Shown here one piece after another: positions 25,650 through 33,928 of a stretch of DNA of 64,000 nucleotides. Source of the stretch: Pseudomonadota bacterium (GTDB lineage: Bacteria; Pseudomonadota; Alphaproteobacteria; Rhizobiales; Xanthobacteraceae); contig JAFEFL010000004.1 in the NCBI GenBank assembly GCA_018240595.1, positions 110,560-174,559 of the forward strand, read 5' to 3'. Within the stretch, counting starts at the first letter, position 1; each line of letters starts with the position of its first letter. A program made the translations under genes and the position numbers. The notes beneath the pieces are model-generated. The model searched no databases. It saw only the letters and a list, made by a program, of their open reading frames with translations, and was not told the origin of the DNA.

Positions 25650-26288
25650 GTGGCGGAAACTCGGAAAGGTCCGGAGCCCGGCTCCCCACCGCAGGGCGGT
25701 CCGCGCGACGCGTCGCTCAAGATCGTGATCGTCGACGAGAGCCCGATCCGCGCCGCGATCCTCGAGGACGGCCTGCGCGAAGCGGGCTTCGTCCAGGTCG
25801 AGCGGATCACCGAGACGCGCAACCTTCTCGCCCGCATCTACGCGCTCGATCCCGACGTCATCCTGATCGATCTGGAAAATCCGAGCCGTGACGAGCTCGA
25901 GCAGATGTTCCAGGTCAGCCGCATCGTCAAGCGGCCGGTCGCCATGTTCGTCGACCAGAGCGACGCCGCCTCGATTCAGGCTTCGGTCGATGCCGGAGTC
26001 TCGGCCTATATCGTCGGCAATCTGCAGAAGGACCGCATCAAGACCATCCTCGATCTCTGCATCTCGCGCTTCAACGCCTTCTCCCGCCTGCAGAGCGAAC
26101 TCGATGAGGCCAAGGGCGCGCTCGAGGAGCGCAAGATCATCGACCGCGCCAAGGGCGTGCTGATGAAGGCCAAGGGCCTCACCGAAGAGCAGGCCTATTC
26201 CCTGCTGCGCAAGACGGCGATGAACGAGAACAAGAAGATCGCCGACATCGCGCAGTCGGTCCTGACGGCGGCGGAGCTGTTCAAATGA
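25650..26288 (+). CDS. nasT: ANTAR-domain response regulator/antiterminator NasT
   Basis: This is a protein of about 212 residues. The receiver domain begins LKIVIVDESPIRAAILEDGLREAGF with a retained phospho-acceptor-position aspartate in LIDLENP. The C-terminal ANTAR domain (about 150-205: EERKIIDRAKGVLMKAKGLTEEQAYSLLRKTAM) binds RNA hexaloops. GTG 25650 has GGAG nine bases upstream; ATG 25575 is possible but falls inside a sigma-54-like element. It overlaps nasS (ATGA). In the known NasS-NasT system the sensor NasS holds NasT until nitrate or nitrite binds; free NasT then prevents termination in the leader of nitrate genes. A suitable leader precedes nrtA. Confidence 0.88.
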   Translation: MAETRKGPEPGSPPQGGPRDASLKIVIVDESPIRAAILEDGLREAGFVQVERITETRNLLARIYALDPDVILIDLENPSRDELEQMFQVSRIVKRPVAMFVDQSDAASIQASVDAGVSAYIVGNLQKDRIKTILDLCISRFNAFSRLQSELDEAKGALEERKIIDRAKGVLMKAKGLTEEQAYSLLRKTAMNENKKIADIAQSVLTAAELFK

Positions 26289-27472
26289 AGACCCATCTGC
26301 GCATCGGCTACATCCCGCTGATCGATGCCACGCCGATTCTCGTCGCCGCGGATCACGGCTTTGCCGAAGCCGAAGGTCTCGCCATCGATCTCGTCCGCGA
26401 GGTGTCCTGGTCGAACGTCCGCGACAAGCTCAACCTCGGCCTGTTCGACGCCTCGCATATGCTCGCGCCGCTGCCGGTTGCGTCCAGCCTCGGCATCGGC
26501 CACGTCAAGGTGCCGCTGATCGTGCCGTTCACGCTGGCGCTCAACGGCAACGCCATCACCGTCTCGCCGTCGCTCTATAACGAGCTTGCCGCGGCCGCCG
26601 ACGGCAACGTCGCCGATCCGCACGTGTCGGCCCGGGCGCTGCACCGCGTGGTCGCCGATCGCCGCGCGCGCGGCGCGCCGGTGCTGAACTTCGGCATGAC
26701 CTTCCCGTTCTCCAATCACAATTACCAACTGCGCTTCTGGATGGCGGCCGGCGGTGTCGATCCGGACGAGGATGTCCGTCTCGTCGTCCTGCCGCCGCCC
26801 TACATGGTGGAAAGCCTGACCAGCGGCCACGTCGATTGCTTCTGCGTCGGCGCGCCGTGGAACTCGGTCGCGGTCGACAACGGCGTCGGCCATATCCTGC
26901 ATTTCGGCCGCGACATCGTCCGCCGCATGTCGGAGAAGGTGCTGGCCGTCCGCGAGAACTGGGCGAACGACAATCCGGAGACGCTGTCGGCGCTGATCCG
27001 CGCGCTGGCGAAGGCCGCGGCTTTCGCCGAGGATCCGGCCAACCTTGCCGCGGTCTGCGAGAACGTCGGCCTGCGCATCGGCGCCGATGCCGAAGTGGTC
27101 TCCCGCACGCTCAAGGGTGTGCTGAAGACGACGACGCAAGGCGAGACCCGCTCGAGCGACGAGTACATTCTGCTGGAACGCGGTCAGGCCAACCGGCCCG
27201 ACAGGGCGCATGCCGCGTGGATGTACGCCGACATGGTGCGCTGGCGGCAGGCGCCGCTCACCGCTGAACTCGGCAGCATCGCGGACAACGTCTTCCGTCC
27301 CGAGCTTTACGACCGCGCGCTCGGCCACGCGCCGGCGACTGCCGTCACCGATCCGCCGGACCGTATCGGCGCCTTCGCCGGGCCGGACTTCGTGCCGGCC
27401 GACTTCGCGGGATACCTGGAGTCGTGGCGGACGCGCCCTCCCGGCCGGCCGCGGCTGACGGTCGTCCGCTGA
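26285..27472 (+). CDS. nasS: Nitrate/nitrite sensor NasS (cytoplasmic NrtA-like protein)
   Basis: This 395-residue NrtA/CmpA-family binding protein lacks a signal peptide (begins MKTHLRIGYIPLIDATPILVAADHGF), as expected for the cytoplasmic sensor NasS rather than a transporter component. Conserved ligand-site segments include VSWSNVRDKLNLGLFDASHM, GMTFPFSNHNYQLRFWMAAGG and DCFCVGAPWNSVAV. It is translationally coupled to nasT, the normal arrangement. Compared with the neighbouring periplasmic NrtA it shares the same fold but diverges strongly. Confidence 0.87.
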   Translation: MKTHLRIGYIPLIDATPILVAADHGFAEAEGLAIDLVREVSWSNVRDKLNLGLFDASHMLAPLPVASSLGIGHVKVPLIVPFTLALNGNAITVSPSLYNELAAAADGNVADPHVSARALHRVVADRRARGAPVLNFGMTFPFSNHNYQLRFWMAAGGVDPDEDVRLVVLPPPYMVESLTSGHVDCFCVGAPWNSVAVDNGVGHILHFGRDIVRRMSEKVLAVRENWANDNPETLSALIRALAKAAAFAEDPANLAAVCENVGLRIGADAEVVSRTLKGVLKTTTQGETRSSDEYILLERGQANRPDRAHAAWMYADMVRWRQAPLTAELGSIADNVFRPELYDRALGHAPATAVTDPPDRIGAFAGPDFVPADFAGYLESWRTRPPGRPRLTVVR

Positions 27473-27593
27473 TCTTGCACTGCACAAAAAGGCTGCAGGC
27501 TGCGTCCGCCGCGGGCACGGCAGGGCAGGGTGCGAGCGCCCCCCGATTTCTCTAGTCGATTGAAATGTCGATCATTTCCGCCGCCGCCGCCTT

Positions 27594-27609
27594 TGGCACG
27601 CCTCTTGAA
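27594..27609 (+). promoter_or_regulatory. Sigma-54-like promoter upstream of nrtA leader
   Basis: The sequence TGGCACGCCTCTTGAA has a perfect -24 element and TTGA in place of TTGC at -12. Transcription would start near 27620 and include the hairpin leader and terminator before nrtA. Confidence 0.5.
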
Positions 27610-27730
27610 TAAGGAGTAATCGACGAACGCGTCGCGCCAGCGAGGCGTTTGGGTCCAACGACGGGCCAACGGGCAACGCCGCTGTCTTCGGTTCGCGCTT
27701 CACGCGCGGCCGCGAGACCGCGGCTTTTTT
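27610..27730 (+). promoter_or_regulatory. NasT-responsive antitermination leader of nrtABD-nirA-nasA operon
   Basis: This is a non-coding leader. At 27652-27667 a 5-bp stem, GGTCC/GGGCC, closes the hexaloop AACGAC, with A at loop position 1 and G at position 4 as ANTAR proteins require. A second, weaker candidate loop (AACGCC at 27675-27680) follows. Upstream, AACGC/GCGTT and TCGC/GCGA pair at about 27626-27649. An intrinsic terminator ends the leader. Binding of NasT would disrupt the terminator. Confidence 0.65.
27709..27730 (+). terminator. Intrinsic terminator inside the nrtA leader
   Basis: The stem GCCGCG/CGCGGC has loop AGAC and is followed by six T. It lies 57 bp before the nrtA start with no gene between, so it is a regulatory attenuator rather than an operon end. 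Confidence 0.8.
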
Positions 27731-27787
27731 ATTGCCCAGACGCGAACGCGGCCGGGGAAACCGCAACAGCAACAGGATGTGAGGACG

Positions 27788-29104
27788 ATGACGACGAAGC
27801 AGACCAAGAACGGAACGGCCCTCAGCCGCCGCACTTTCCTCAAGGCCAGCGCTTCGACCGCGGCGCTGATGGGCGCGGTCGCCACGCAATTCCCCTTCGG
27901 CGTTCACGTCGCCGAAGCCGCCGGCCCCGAAGTCACCAAGGCGATCCTCGGCTACATCGCGCTGATGGACGCCGCGCCCCTGGTCATCGCCAAGGAGAAG
28001 GGTCTCTTCGCCAAATACGGCATGCCGGATGTCGAGGTCGCCAAGCAGGCGTCCTGGGGGGCGACGCGCGACAATCTCGTGCTCGGCGGCGAGGCCAACG
28101 GCATCGACGGCGCTCACATCCTTACGCCAATGCCGTATCTGATCTCGGCCGGCAAGGTGACGCAGAACAACGTGCCGACGCCGATGTACATCCTGGCGCG
28201 CCTCAATCTCGACGCGCAGGCGATCTCGGTCTCCAACGAATTCAAGGATCTCAAGGTCACGGCCGACGCCTCGCCGCTGAAAGCCGCCTTTGCCGCGAAG
28301 AAGGCCGCCGGCAAGGAAGTGAAGATGGCGATGACCTTCCCGGGCGGGACCCACGATCTGTGGATCCGCTACTGGATGGCCGCCGGCGGCATCGATCCGG
28401 ACAAGGACGTTTCGACCATCGTCGTGCCGCCGCCGCAGATGGTGGCGAACATGAAGGTCGGCAACATGGACGCCTTCTGCGTCGGCGAGCCGTGGAACGA
28501 ACAGCTCGTCAACCAGGGCATCGGCTTCACCGCCTGCACCACCGGCGAGATCTGGAACAAGCATCCGGAAAAGGCGCTCGGTCTGCGCGCCGCCTGGGTC
28601 GACAAGAATCCGAATGCCGCGAAGGCGCTGCTGATGGCCGTGATGGAGGCGCAGCAGTGGTGCGACAAGATGGAGAACAAGCAGGAGATGTCGGAGATCG
28701 TCGGCAAGCGGCAATGGTTCAACGTGCCGGTCGCCGACATCATCGGCCGCGCCAAGGGTGACATCAACTACGGCAACGGCCGCGTCGAGAAGGGCACCAA
28801 GCAGTTCATGAAGTTCTGGCAGGACCACGCGTCCTACCCGTTCAAGAGCCATGACGCCTGGTTCCTCACCGAGGACATCCGCTGGGGCAAGTTCGAAGCG
28901 AACACGGACGTCAACGGTCTCGTCAACAAGGTCAATCGCGAGGACGTCTGGCGCGATGCGGCGAAGGCGCTCGGCGTCGCCGCCGCCGACATCCCCGCCT
29001 CAACGTCGCGCGGCAAGGAGACCTTCTTCGACGGCAAGGTGTTCGATCCGGAGAATCCGTCGGCCTATCTCAAGAGCCTCTCGATCAAGCGTGTCGAAGT
29101 CTGA
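27788..29104 (+). CDS. nrtA: Nitrate ABC transporter substrate-binding protein NrtA
   Basis: This 438-residue periplasmic binding protein has a Tat signal (LSRRTFLKASASTAALMGAV). The NrtA fold follows: YIALMDAAPLVIAKEKGLF, QASWGATRDNLVLGG, MTFPGGTHDLWIRYWMAAGG and DAFCVGEPWNEQLVNQG. ATG 27788 has a GTGAGGAC ribosome site; an in-frame GTG lies 9 bases earlier. It binds nitrate or nitrite (or cyanate) for NrtB/NrtD. It is the first gene of an eight-kilobase assimilation operon controlled through the leader at 27610-27730. Confidence 0.92.
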   Translation: MTTKQTKNGTALSRRTFLKASASTAALMGAVATQFPFGVHVAEAAGPEVTKAILGYIALMDAAPLVIAKEKGLFAKYGMPDVEVAKQASWGATRDNLVLGGEANGIDGAHILTPMPYLISAGKVTQNNVPTPMYILARLNLDAQAISVSNEFKDLKVTADASPLKAAFAAKKAAGKEVKMAMTFPGGTHDLWIRYWMAAGGIDPDKDVSTIVVPPPQMVANMKVGNMDAFCVGEPWNEQLVNQGIGFTACTTGEIWNKHPEKALGLRAAWVDKNPNAAKALLMAVMEAQQWCDKMENKQEMSEIVGKRQWFNVPVADIIGRAKGDINYGNGRVEKGTKQFMKFWQDHASYPFKSHDAWFLTEDIRWGKFEANTDVNGLVNKVNREDVWRDAAKALGVAAADIPASTSRGKETFFDGKVFDPENPSAYLKSLSIKRVEV

Positions 29105-29125
29105 TCGCCAGCTTGAAACGTCAAT

Positions 29126-29149
29126 GGGCCGCCCGATTGCGGGCGGCCC
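29126..29149 (+). terminator. Strong hairpin between nrtA and nrtB
   Basis: A perfect 10-bp stem, GGGCCGCCCG/CGGGCGGCCC, has loop ATTG. It is followed by GGTCCTTTC, not a clean T-run. It probably protects the nrtA message or partly attenuates, giving more binding protein than permease. Confidence 0.5.
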
Positions 29150-29180
29150 GGTCCTTTCAATCAACCGGAGCACCTTCGCA

Positions 29181-30089
29181 ATGAACATGCCCGTGGCCAA
29201 GACCGACGTTTCGGCCAGCATTCCCGCGGCCCCGGCCACGAAGGCCAACGCGAAAGTCCTGTCGCTGCCGGTCAGGCAACCGGCGCTCGGCCCTCGCGTC
29301 GCCGCGGCGCTCAGCCGTCTCGCGACGGCAATCGTGCCGCCGCTGGTGATGATCGTCCTCCTGCTGGTTCTCTGGCAGATCCTCTGCTCGCGTCCCGGCG
29401 CGACGCTGCCGCCGCCGACCAAGATCTGGAGCGACGCCCGCGATCTGATCGTCGGCCCGTTCTTCGTCAACGGCCCGCAGGATATCGGCCTCGGCTGGCG
29501 CGTGCTGGTGTCGCTGCAGCGCGTCGCCATCGGCTACGGCTTCGCCGCGCTCATCGGCGTTGCGCTCGGCACGCTCATCGGCCAGTCGGTGTGGGCGATG
29601 CGCGGCCTCGATCCGATCTTCCAGGTGCTGCGGACGATCTCGCCGCTCGCCTGGCTGCCGATCTCTCTGGCCGCGTTCCGCGACAGCCAGCCTTCGGCGA
29701 TCTTCGTCATCTTCATCACCTCGGTGTGGCCGATCATCATCAACACCGCCGTCGGCATCCGGAACATCCCGCAGGATTACCGCAACGTCGCGGCCGTGCT
29801 GCGGCTCAATCCGTATGAGTTCTTCTGGAAGATCATGATTCCGTCGGCGGCGCCCTACATTTTCACGGGCCTGCGCATCGGCATCGGCCTCGCCTGGCTC
29901 GCCATCGTTGCCGCGGAAATGCTCACCGGCGGCGTCGGCATCGGCTTCTTCATCTGGGATGCGTGGAATTCCTCGCGGCTGCCCGACATCTTCATCGCAC
30001 TCGCCTACATCGGCATCGTCGGCTTCGTGCTCGATCGCCTTGTCGCCGGCATCGCCGCGGTGGTTACCCGCGGCACATCGGCAAGTTGA
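29181..30089 (+). CDS. nrtB: Nitrate ABC transporter permease NrtB
   Basis: This 302-residue permease has six or so hydrophobic segments and the EAA-like coupling loop AAVLRLNPYEFFWKIMIPSAAPYIFTGLRIGIGLAW. ATG 29181 follows a GGAG site; the frame is open further upstream but that part overlaps nrtA. The N-terminal 45 residues are cytoplasmic and low in complexity (alanine, proline). It forms the inner-membrane channel with the ATPase encoded 11 bp downstream. Confidence 0.91.
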   Translation: MNMPVAKTDVSASIPAAPATKANAKVLSLPVRQPALGPRVAAALSRLATAIVPPLVMIVLLLVLWQILCSRPGATLPPPTKIWSDARDLIVGPFFVNGPQDIGLGWRVLVSLQRVAIGYGFAALIGVALGTLIGQSVWAMRGLDPIFQVLRTISPLAWLPISLAAFRDSQPSAIFVIFITSVWPIIINTAVGIRNIPQDYRNVAAVLRLNPYEFFWKIMIPSAAPYIFTGLRIGIGLAWLAIVAAEMLTGGVGIGFFIWDAWNSSRLPDIFIALAYIGIVGFVLDRLVAGIAAVVTRGTSAS

Positions 30090-30100
30090 GGAGAGACATC

Positions 30101-30895
30101 ATGGCTCCGTATTGCAAGATCGATCACGTCGACAAGGTCTACAGCCGCGGCTCGGCCTCGACACGCGTGCTCAAGGACATCACCTTCGAGATGGAGAAGG
30201 GTGAATATGTCTCGCTCATCGGTCACTCCGGTTGCGGCAAGTCCACGCTGCTCAACATCGTCGCGGCGCTGACCCAGCCTTCGACCGGCGGCGTGATGAT
30301 CGAGGGCAAGCTCGTCACCGAGCCGGGACCCGACCGCGCCGTCGTGTTCCAGAACCACAGCCTGCTGCCGTGGCTGACCGTCTACGAGAACGTCCGGCTG
30401 GCGGTGGACAAGGTGTTCGGCAAGGTGAAGTCCAAATCCGAGCGTGACGCCTGGACGCTGCACAATCTCGAACTCGTGCAGATGACGCACGCCAGAGACA
30501 AGCGTCCTTCGGAAGTATCGGGCGGCATGAAGCAGCGCGTCGGCATTGCCCGCGCACTGGCGATGGAGCCGAAGGTGCTCCTGCTCGACGAACCGTTCGG
30601 CGCGCTCGACGCGCTCACCCGCGCGCGCCTGCAGGACACGGTGATGGCGTTGCACCAGAAGCTCGGCAACACGGTCATGATGATCACGCACGACGTCGAT
30701 GAGGCCGTGCTGCTGTCCGACCGCATCGTGATGATGACCAACGGGCCGGACGCCGAGATCGGTGACATCCTCACCGTGCCGATCGAGCGGCCACGCAAGC
30801 GTCTCGAATTGGTCAGTGACCCGGAATTCCTGAGCTGCCGGCAGCGCGTGCTCGAATTCCTCTACGAGCGCCACCGCTTCGTCGAGGCGGCCTGA
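30101..30895 (+). CDS. nrtD: Nitrate ABC transporter ATPase (NrtD-type)
   Basis: This 264-residue ATPase has Walker A GHSGCGKST (about 42-50), Q-loop VFQNHSLLPWLTVYENV, signature VSGGMKQR and Walker B VLLLDEPFGALDALTR. It lacks the NrtA-like C-terminal extension of NrtC, so it is the NrtD type acting as a homodimer. ATG 30101 has GAGGAGAG upstream. The next gene begins 13 bp later. Confidence 0.9.
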   Translation: MAPYCKIDHVDKVYSRGSASTRVLKDITFEMEKGEYVSLIGHSGCGKSTLLNIVAALTQPSTGGVMIEGKLVTEPGPDRAVVFQNHSLLPWLTVYENVRLAVDKVFGKVKSKSERDAWTLHNLELVQMTHARDKRPSEVSGGMKQRVGIARALAMEPKVLLLDEPFGALDALTRARLQDTVMALHQKLGNTVMMITHDVDEAVLLSDRIVMMTNGPDAEIGDILTVPIERPRKRLELVSDPEFLSCRQRVLEFLYERHRFVEAA

Positions 30896-30908
30896 CCGCG
30901 GAAACGCC

Positions 30909-32159
30909 ATGAGCGAACCTCTCGTCATCATCGGTAACGGCATGGCCACGGCGCGGCTCGTCGAGGAGCTCAATGCGCGGGCGCTCGGCCGCTATGCCAT
31001 CGCCGTGATCGGCGAGGAGCCGCGGCTCGCCTATAACCGCGTGCTGCTGTCGTCGGTGCTGGCGCGCGAAGTGTCGCGCGGCGATATCGAGCTGAAAGCC
31101 GCCGACTGGTGGCGCGCTCACGGCGTGACGCTGCTTTACGGCCACCGCGCCGTGTCGATCGACGCCGACATTCGCCGCGTCCGGCTCGCCAACGGCGCCA
31201 CTCTGCCGTTCGGCAAGCTGGTGCTGGCGACCGGCTCGCGCGCCATCCGCCTCAACGTGCCGGGCATGGATTTGCCGGGCGTCGTCACGTTCCGCGATCT
31301 CGGCGACGTCGCATCGATGGAGCAGGCGGCCAAAGCGCATAGGCGCGCCGCGGTCATTGGCGGCGGGCTGCTCGGCCTCGAGGCGGCTTACGGCCTCGCC
31401 AAGGCCGGCATGGAAGTCTCGGTCATCCATCTGATGGACCGGCTGATGGAGCGCCAGCTCGATGCGCGCGCCTCGGCGATGCTGAAGGATGCGGTCGAGG
31501 CCAAGGGCATCGCCGTGCATCTCGACGCCGAGACCGCGGCGATCAAGGGCGATCGCCGCGCCACCGGGGTTTTGCTCAAGGATGGCCGCGCCATCGCCGC
31601 CGATCTGGTCGTGGTCGCCGCCGGCATCCGCTCCAACAGCGACCTCGCGGTGACCGCCGGGCTCGACATCAATCGCGGCATCGTCGTCGACGACCACATG
31701 CAGGCGAGCAAGGCCGGCATCTACGCGATCGGCGAATGCGCCGAGCATCGCGGCGTCTGCTACGGCCTGGTCGAACCGGCCTATGAGCAATCGCGCGTGC
31801 TCGCGGCTCATCTTTGCGGCGAGGCGGCGGCATATGACGGCAGCGTTCTTGCCACCAATCTGAAAGTGTCCGGCGTCAACGTGTTCTCCGCCGGCGATTT
31901 CATCGGCGCGCCGGGCACTGAAGCCATGGTGCTCAGCGACCGCGGCCTCGGCACCTACAAGAAGCTGGTCATCAAGGATGGCCGGCTCGTCGGCGCGGTG
32001 CTGTTCGGCGATACGCTCGACGGCCTCTGGTACTCCGAACTCATCCGGACCGGTGCGGGTATCGCGCCGATGCGCGGCGACCTCATTTTCGGCCGCGCGC
32101 TGGCCGAACGTTCCCTGGCCAAGGCCGCGCCGCCGCGGCCCAACTCTCTGGCGGCGTGA
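30909..32159 (+). CDS. NAD(P)H/FAD-dependent oxidoreductase, NirB N-terminal-like electron donor
   Basis: This 416-residue FAD/NAD(P) disulfide-reductase-fold protein has IIGNGMATARLVEEL at 7-21, RLAYNRVLLSSVL, a second nucleotide fold VIGGGLLGLEAAYGLAKAGMEVSVIH and GIYAIGECAEH. It matches the N-terminal half of NAD(P)H nitrite reductase large subunits (NirB/NasB), here as a separate gene without the siroheme part. In this operon it probably feeds electrons from NAD(P)H to the nitrite and/or nitrate reductase. Confidence 0.85.
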   Translation: MSEPLVIIGNGMATARLVEELNARALGRYAIAVIGEEPRLAYNRVLLSSVLAREVSRGDIELKAADWWRAHGVTLLYGHRAVSIDADIRRVRLANGATLPFGKLVLATGSRAIRLNVPGMDLPGVVTFRDLGDVASMEQAAKAHRRAAVIGGGLLGLEAAYGLAKAGMEVSVIHLMDRLMERQLDARASAMLKDAVEAKGIAVHLDAETAAIKGDRRATGVLLKDGRAIAADLVVVAAGIRSNSDLAVTAGLDINRGIVVDDHMQASKAGIYAIGECAEHRGVCYGLVEPAYEQSRVLAAHLCGEAAAYDGSVLATNLKVSGVNVFSAGDFIGAPGTEAMVLSDRGLGTYKKLVIKDGRLVGAVLFGDTLDGLWYSELIRTGAGIAPMRGDLIFGRALAERSLAKAAPPRPNSLAA

Positions 32160-32167
32160 GGGCGGGC

Positions 32168-33928
32168 ATGTCGAGCGATTTCACCCCGGACCAGAAACGC
32201 TATCTCGAGGGCTTCGCCTCGGGTCTGACGGCGGCACGCGCGGCGCGCGGCACCTTGCCGAAAGGCGGAAGCGGCGAGCCGAGCGGTCCCGACGCCATCC
32301 ACATCAAGGCGCAGGATGCCACGGTCGCCAAAGGCGGCAAGCTCAACGATCAGGAGAAGATCAAACGCGAGCAGCATCCGTTCGATGCTTATGGCCGTCT
32401 CAAGGAACAGGCGGCGAATAACGAAGCGCCCAAGCCGGCCGACAATTTCCGCTGGCGCTATTACGGGCTGTTCTATGTGGCGCCGGCGCAGTCTTCCTAT
32501 ATGTGCCGCCTGCGCATCCCGAACGGCATTCTCAAGCACTGGCAGCTTGCCGGTCTCGCTGACCTGACTGGCCGCTGCGCCGGCCCGTACAGCCACGTCA
32601 CGACGCGCGCCAATCTGCAGATTCGCGAGATCGAGCCGAAGAACGCGGTCGAGGTCGTTGAAGGCATTATGGAGCTCGGCCTCGGCTCGCGCGGCTCCGG
32701 TGCCGACAATATCCGCAACGTCACCGGAACGCCGACGGCGGGTATCGATCCGCAGGAGCTCATCGATACGCGGCCTTACGCGCGGGAGTGGCACTTCCAC
32801 ATTCTCAACGAGCGTGCGCTCTATGGCCTGCCGCGCAAATTCAATGTCGGCTTCGACGGCGCGGGCCGCATTCCCGTGCTCGAGGACACCAACGATATCG
32901 GCTTCCAGGCCGTCGAGGTGAAGGACGGTTTCGGTGTCGCGCCGGGCGTCTACTTCCGCCTGGCGCTCGGCGGCATCACCGGGCACCGGGATTTTGCCCG
33001 CGACACCGGCGTCATCCTGAAGCCCGAGGAGGCGACGCCGATCGCCGACGCCATCGTCCGGGTCTTCATCGAACATGGCGACCGCACGGATCGCAACAAG
33101 GCACGCCTGAAATATGTGCTGGATGCGTGGGGCTTCGAGAAATTCCTGGCCCATGTCGAGGAGAAACTCGGCCGCAAGCTCGTCCATGTCCCGGCCGAAG
33201 CCATCGCGCCGCGGCCGGAATTCGACCGTACCGCGCATATCGGCGTGCACCCGCAGAAGCAGGACGGTTTGAACTGGATCGGCGTCGTTTTCCCGGTCGG
33301 CAAGATGAGCACGGCGCAGATGCGCGGCCTGGCCAAGGTCGCGCAGGATTGTGGCGACGGCGATATCCGGCTGACCGTGTGGCAGAACCTGCTGATCTCC
33401 GGCGTCGCCGATGCGCGCGTCGGCGAGGCGGTCGCCGCCATCGAGGCGCTCGGTCTCAAGACCGAGGCGACGCCGATCCGCGCCGGGTTGATCTCCTGCA
33501 CAGGCGCGACCGGCTGCCGCTTCGCCGCCGCGCATACCAAGGAGGACGCCGAGGCGATCGCGCAATATTGCGAGCCGCGGGTCCGGCTCGACGGCCCGGT
33601 CAACATCCATCTCACCGGCTGCCATCATTCCTGCGCGCAGCATTACATCGGCGATGTCGGCCTGATCGCCTGCAAGGTCGATGCCGGCGAGGATGCCGAT
33701 CCGGTCGAGGGCTATCACGTCCTGGTCGGGGGCGGCTTCGGTCCCGATGCGGCGATCGCGCGCGATCTCTATCGCGACGTGAAAGCCGTTGATGTGCCGC
33801 GCGTTATCGAGCGCATGCTCAAGGGCTATCTGACGCATCGTGATGGCGACGAGACGTTTCTTGCGTTCTCGCGCCGGCATGATGTCACGGTCTTGCAGGC
33901 GCTGTTCAAGGCGGAGCACGGCGAATGA
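32168..33928 (+). CDS. nirA: Assimilatory nitrite reductase (ferredoxin-type, siroheme)
   Basis: This is a protein of about 586 residues of the nitrite/sulfite reductase family with two ferredoxin-like half-domains and two siroheme/4Fe-4S domains. The cluster cysteines are C444 and C450 in CTGATGC and C485 and C489 in CHHSC. It reduces nitrite to ammonium with six electrons in the cytoplasm. ATG 32168 has GAGGGCGGG upstream. The stop overlaps the next start (ATGA), linking it to the Fe-S/flavin reductase. Sulfite reductase is the alternative for the family, but context favours nitrite. Confidence 0.9.
   Translation: MSSDFTPDQKRYLEGFASGLTAARAARGTLPKGGSGEPSGPDAIHIKAQDATVAKGGKLNDQEKIKREQHPFDAYGRLKEQAANNEAPKPADNFRWRYYGLFYVAPAQSSYMCRLRIPNGILKHWQLAGLADLTGRCAGPYSHVTTRANLQIREIEPKNAVEVVEGIMELGLGSRGSGADNIRNVTGTPTAGIDPQELIDTRPYAREWHFHILNERALYGLPRKFNVGFDGAGRIPVLEDTNDIGFQAVEVKDGFGVAPGVYFRLALGGITGHRDFARDTGVILKPEEATPIADAIVRVFIEHGDRTDRNKARLKYVLDAWGFEKFLAHVEEKLGRKLVHVPAEAIAPRPEFDRTAHIGVHPQKQDGLNWIGVVFPVGKMSTAQMRGLAKVAQDCGDGDIRLTVWQNLLISGVADARVGEAVAAIEALGLKTEATPIRAGLISCTGATGCRFAAAHTKEDAEAIAQYCEPRVRLDGPVNIHLTGCHHSCAQHYIGDVGLIACKVDAGEDADPVEGYHVLVGGGFGPDAAIARDLYRDVKAVDVPRVIERMLKGYLTHRDGDETFLAFSRRHDVTVLQALFKAEHGE

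Noticed and set aside
27675..27680. Second ANTAR hexaloop AACGCC in the nrtA leader
   Set aside because: The loop fits A1/G4 but only three base pairs (one G-U) close it. It is kept as a weak candidate in the leader entry, not as a feature.
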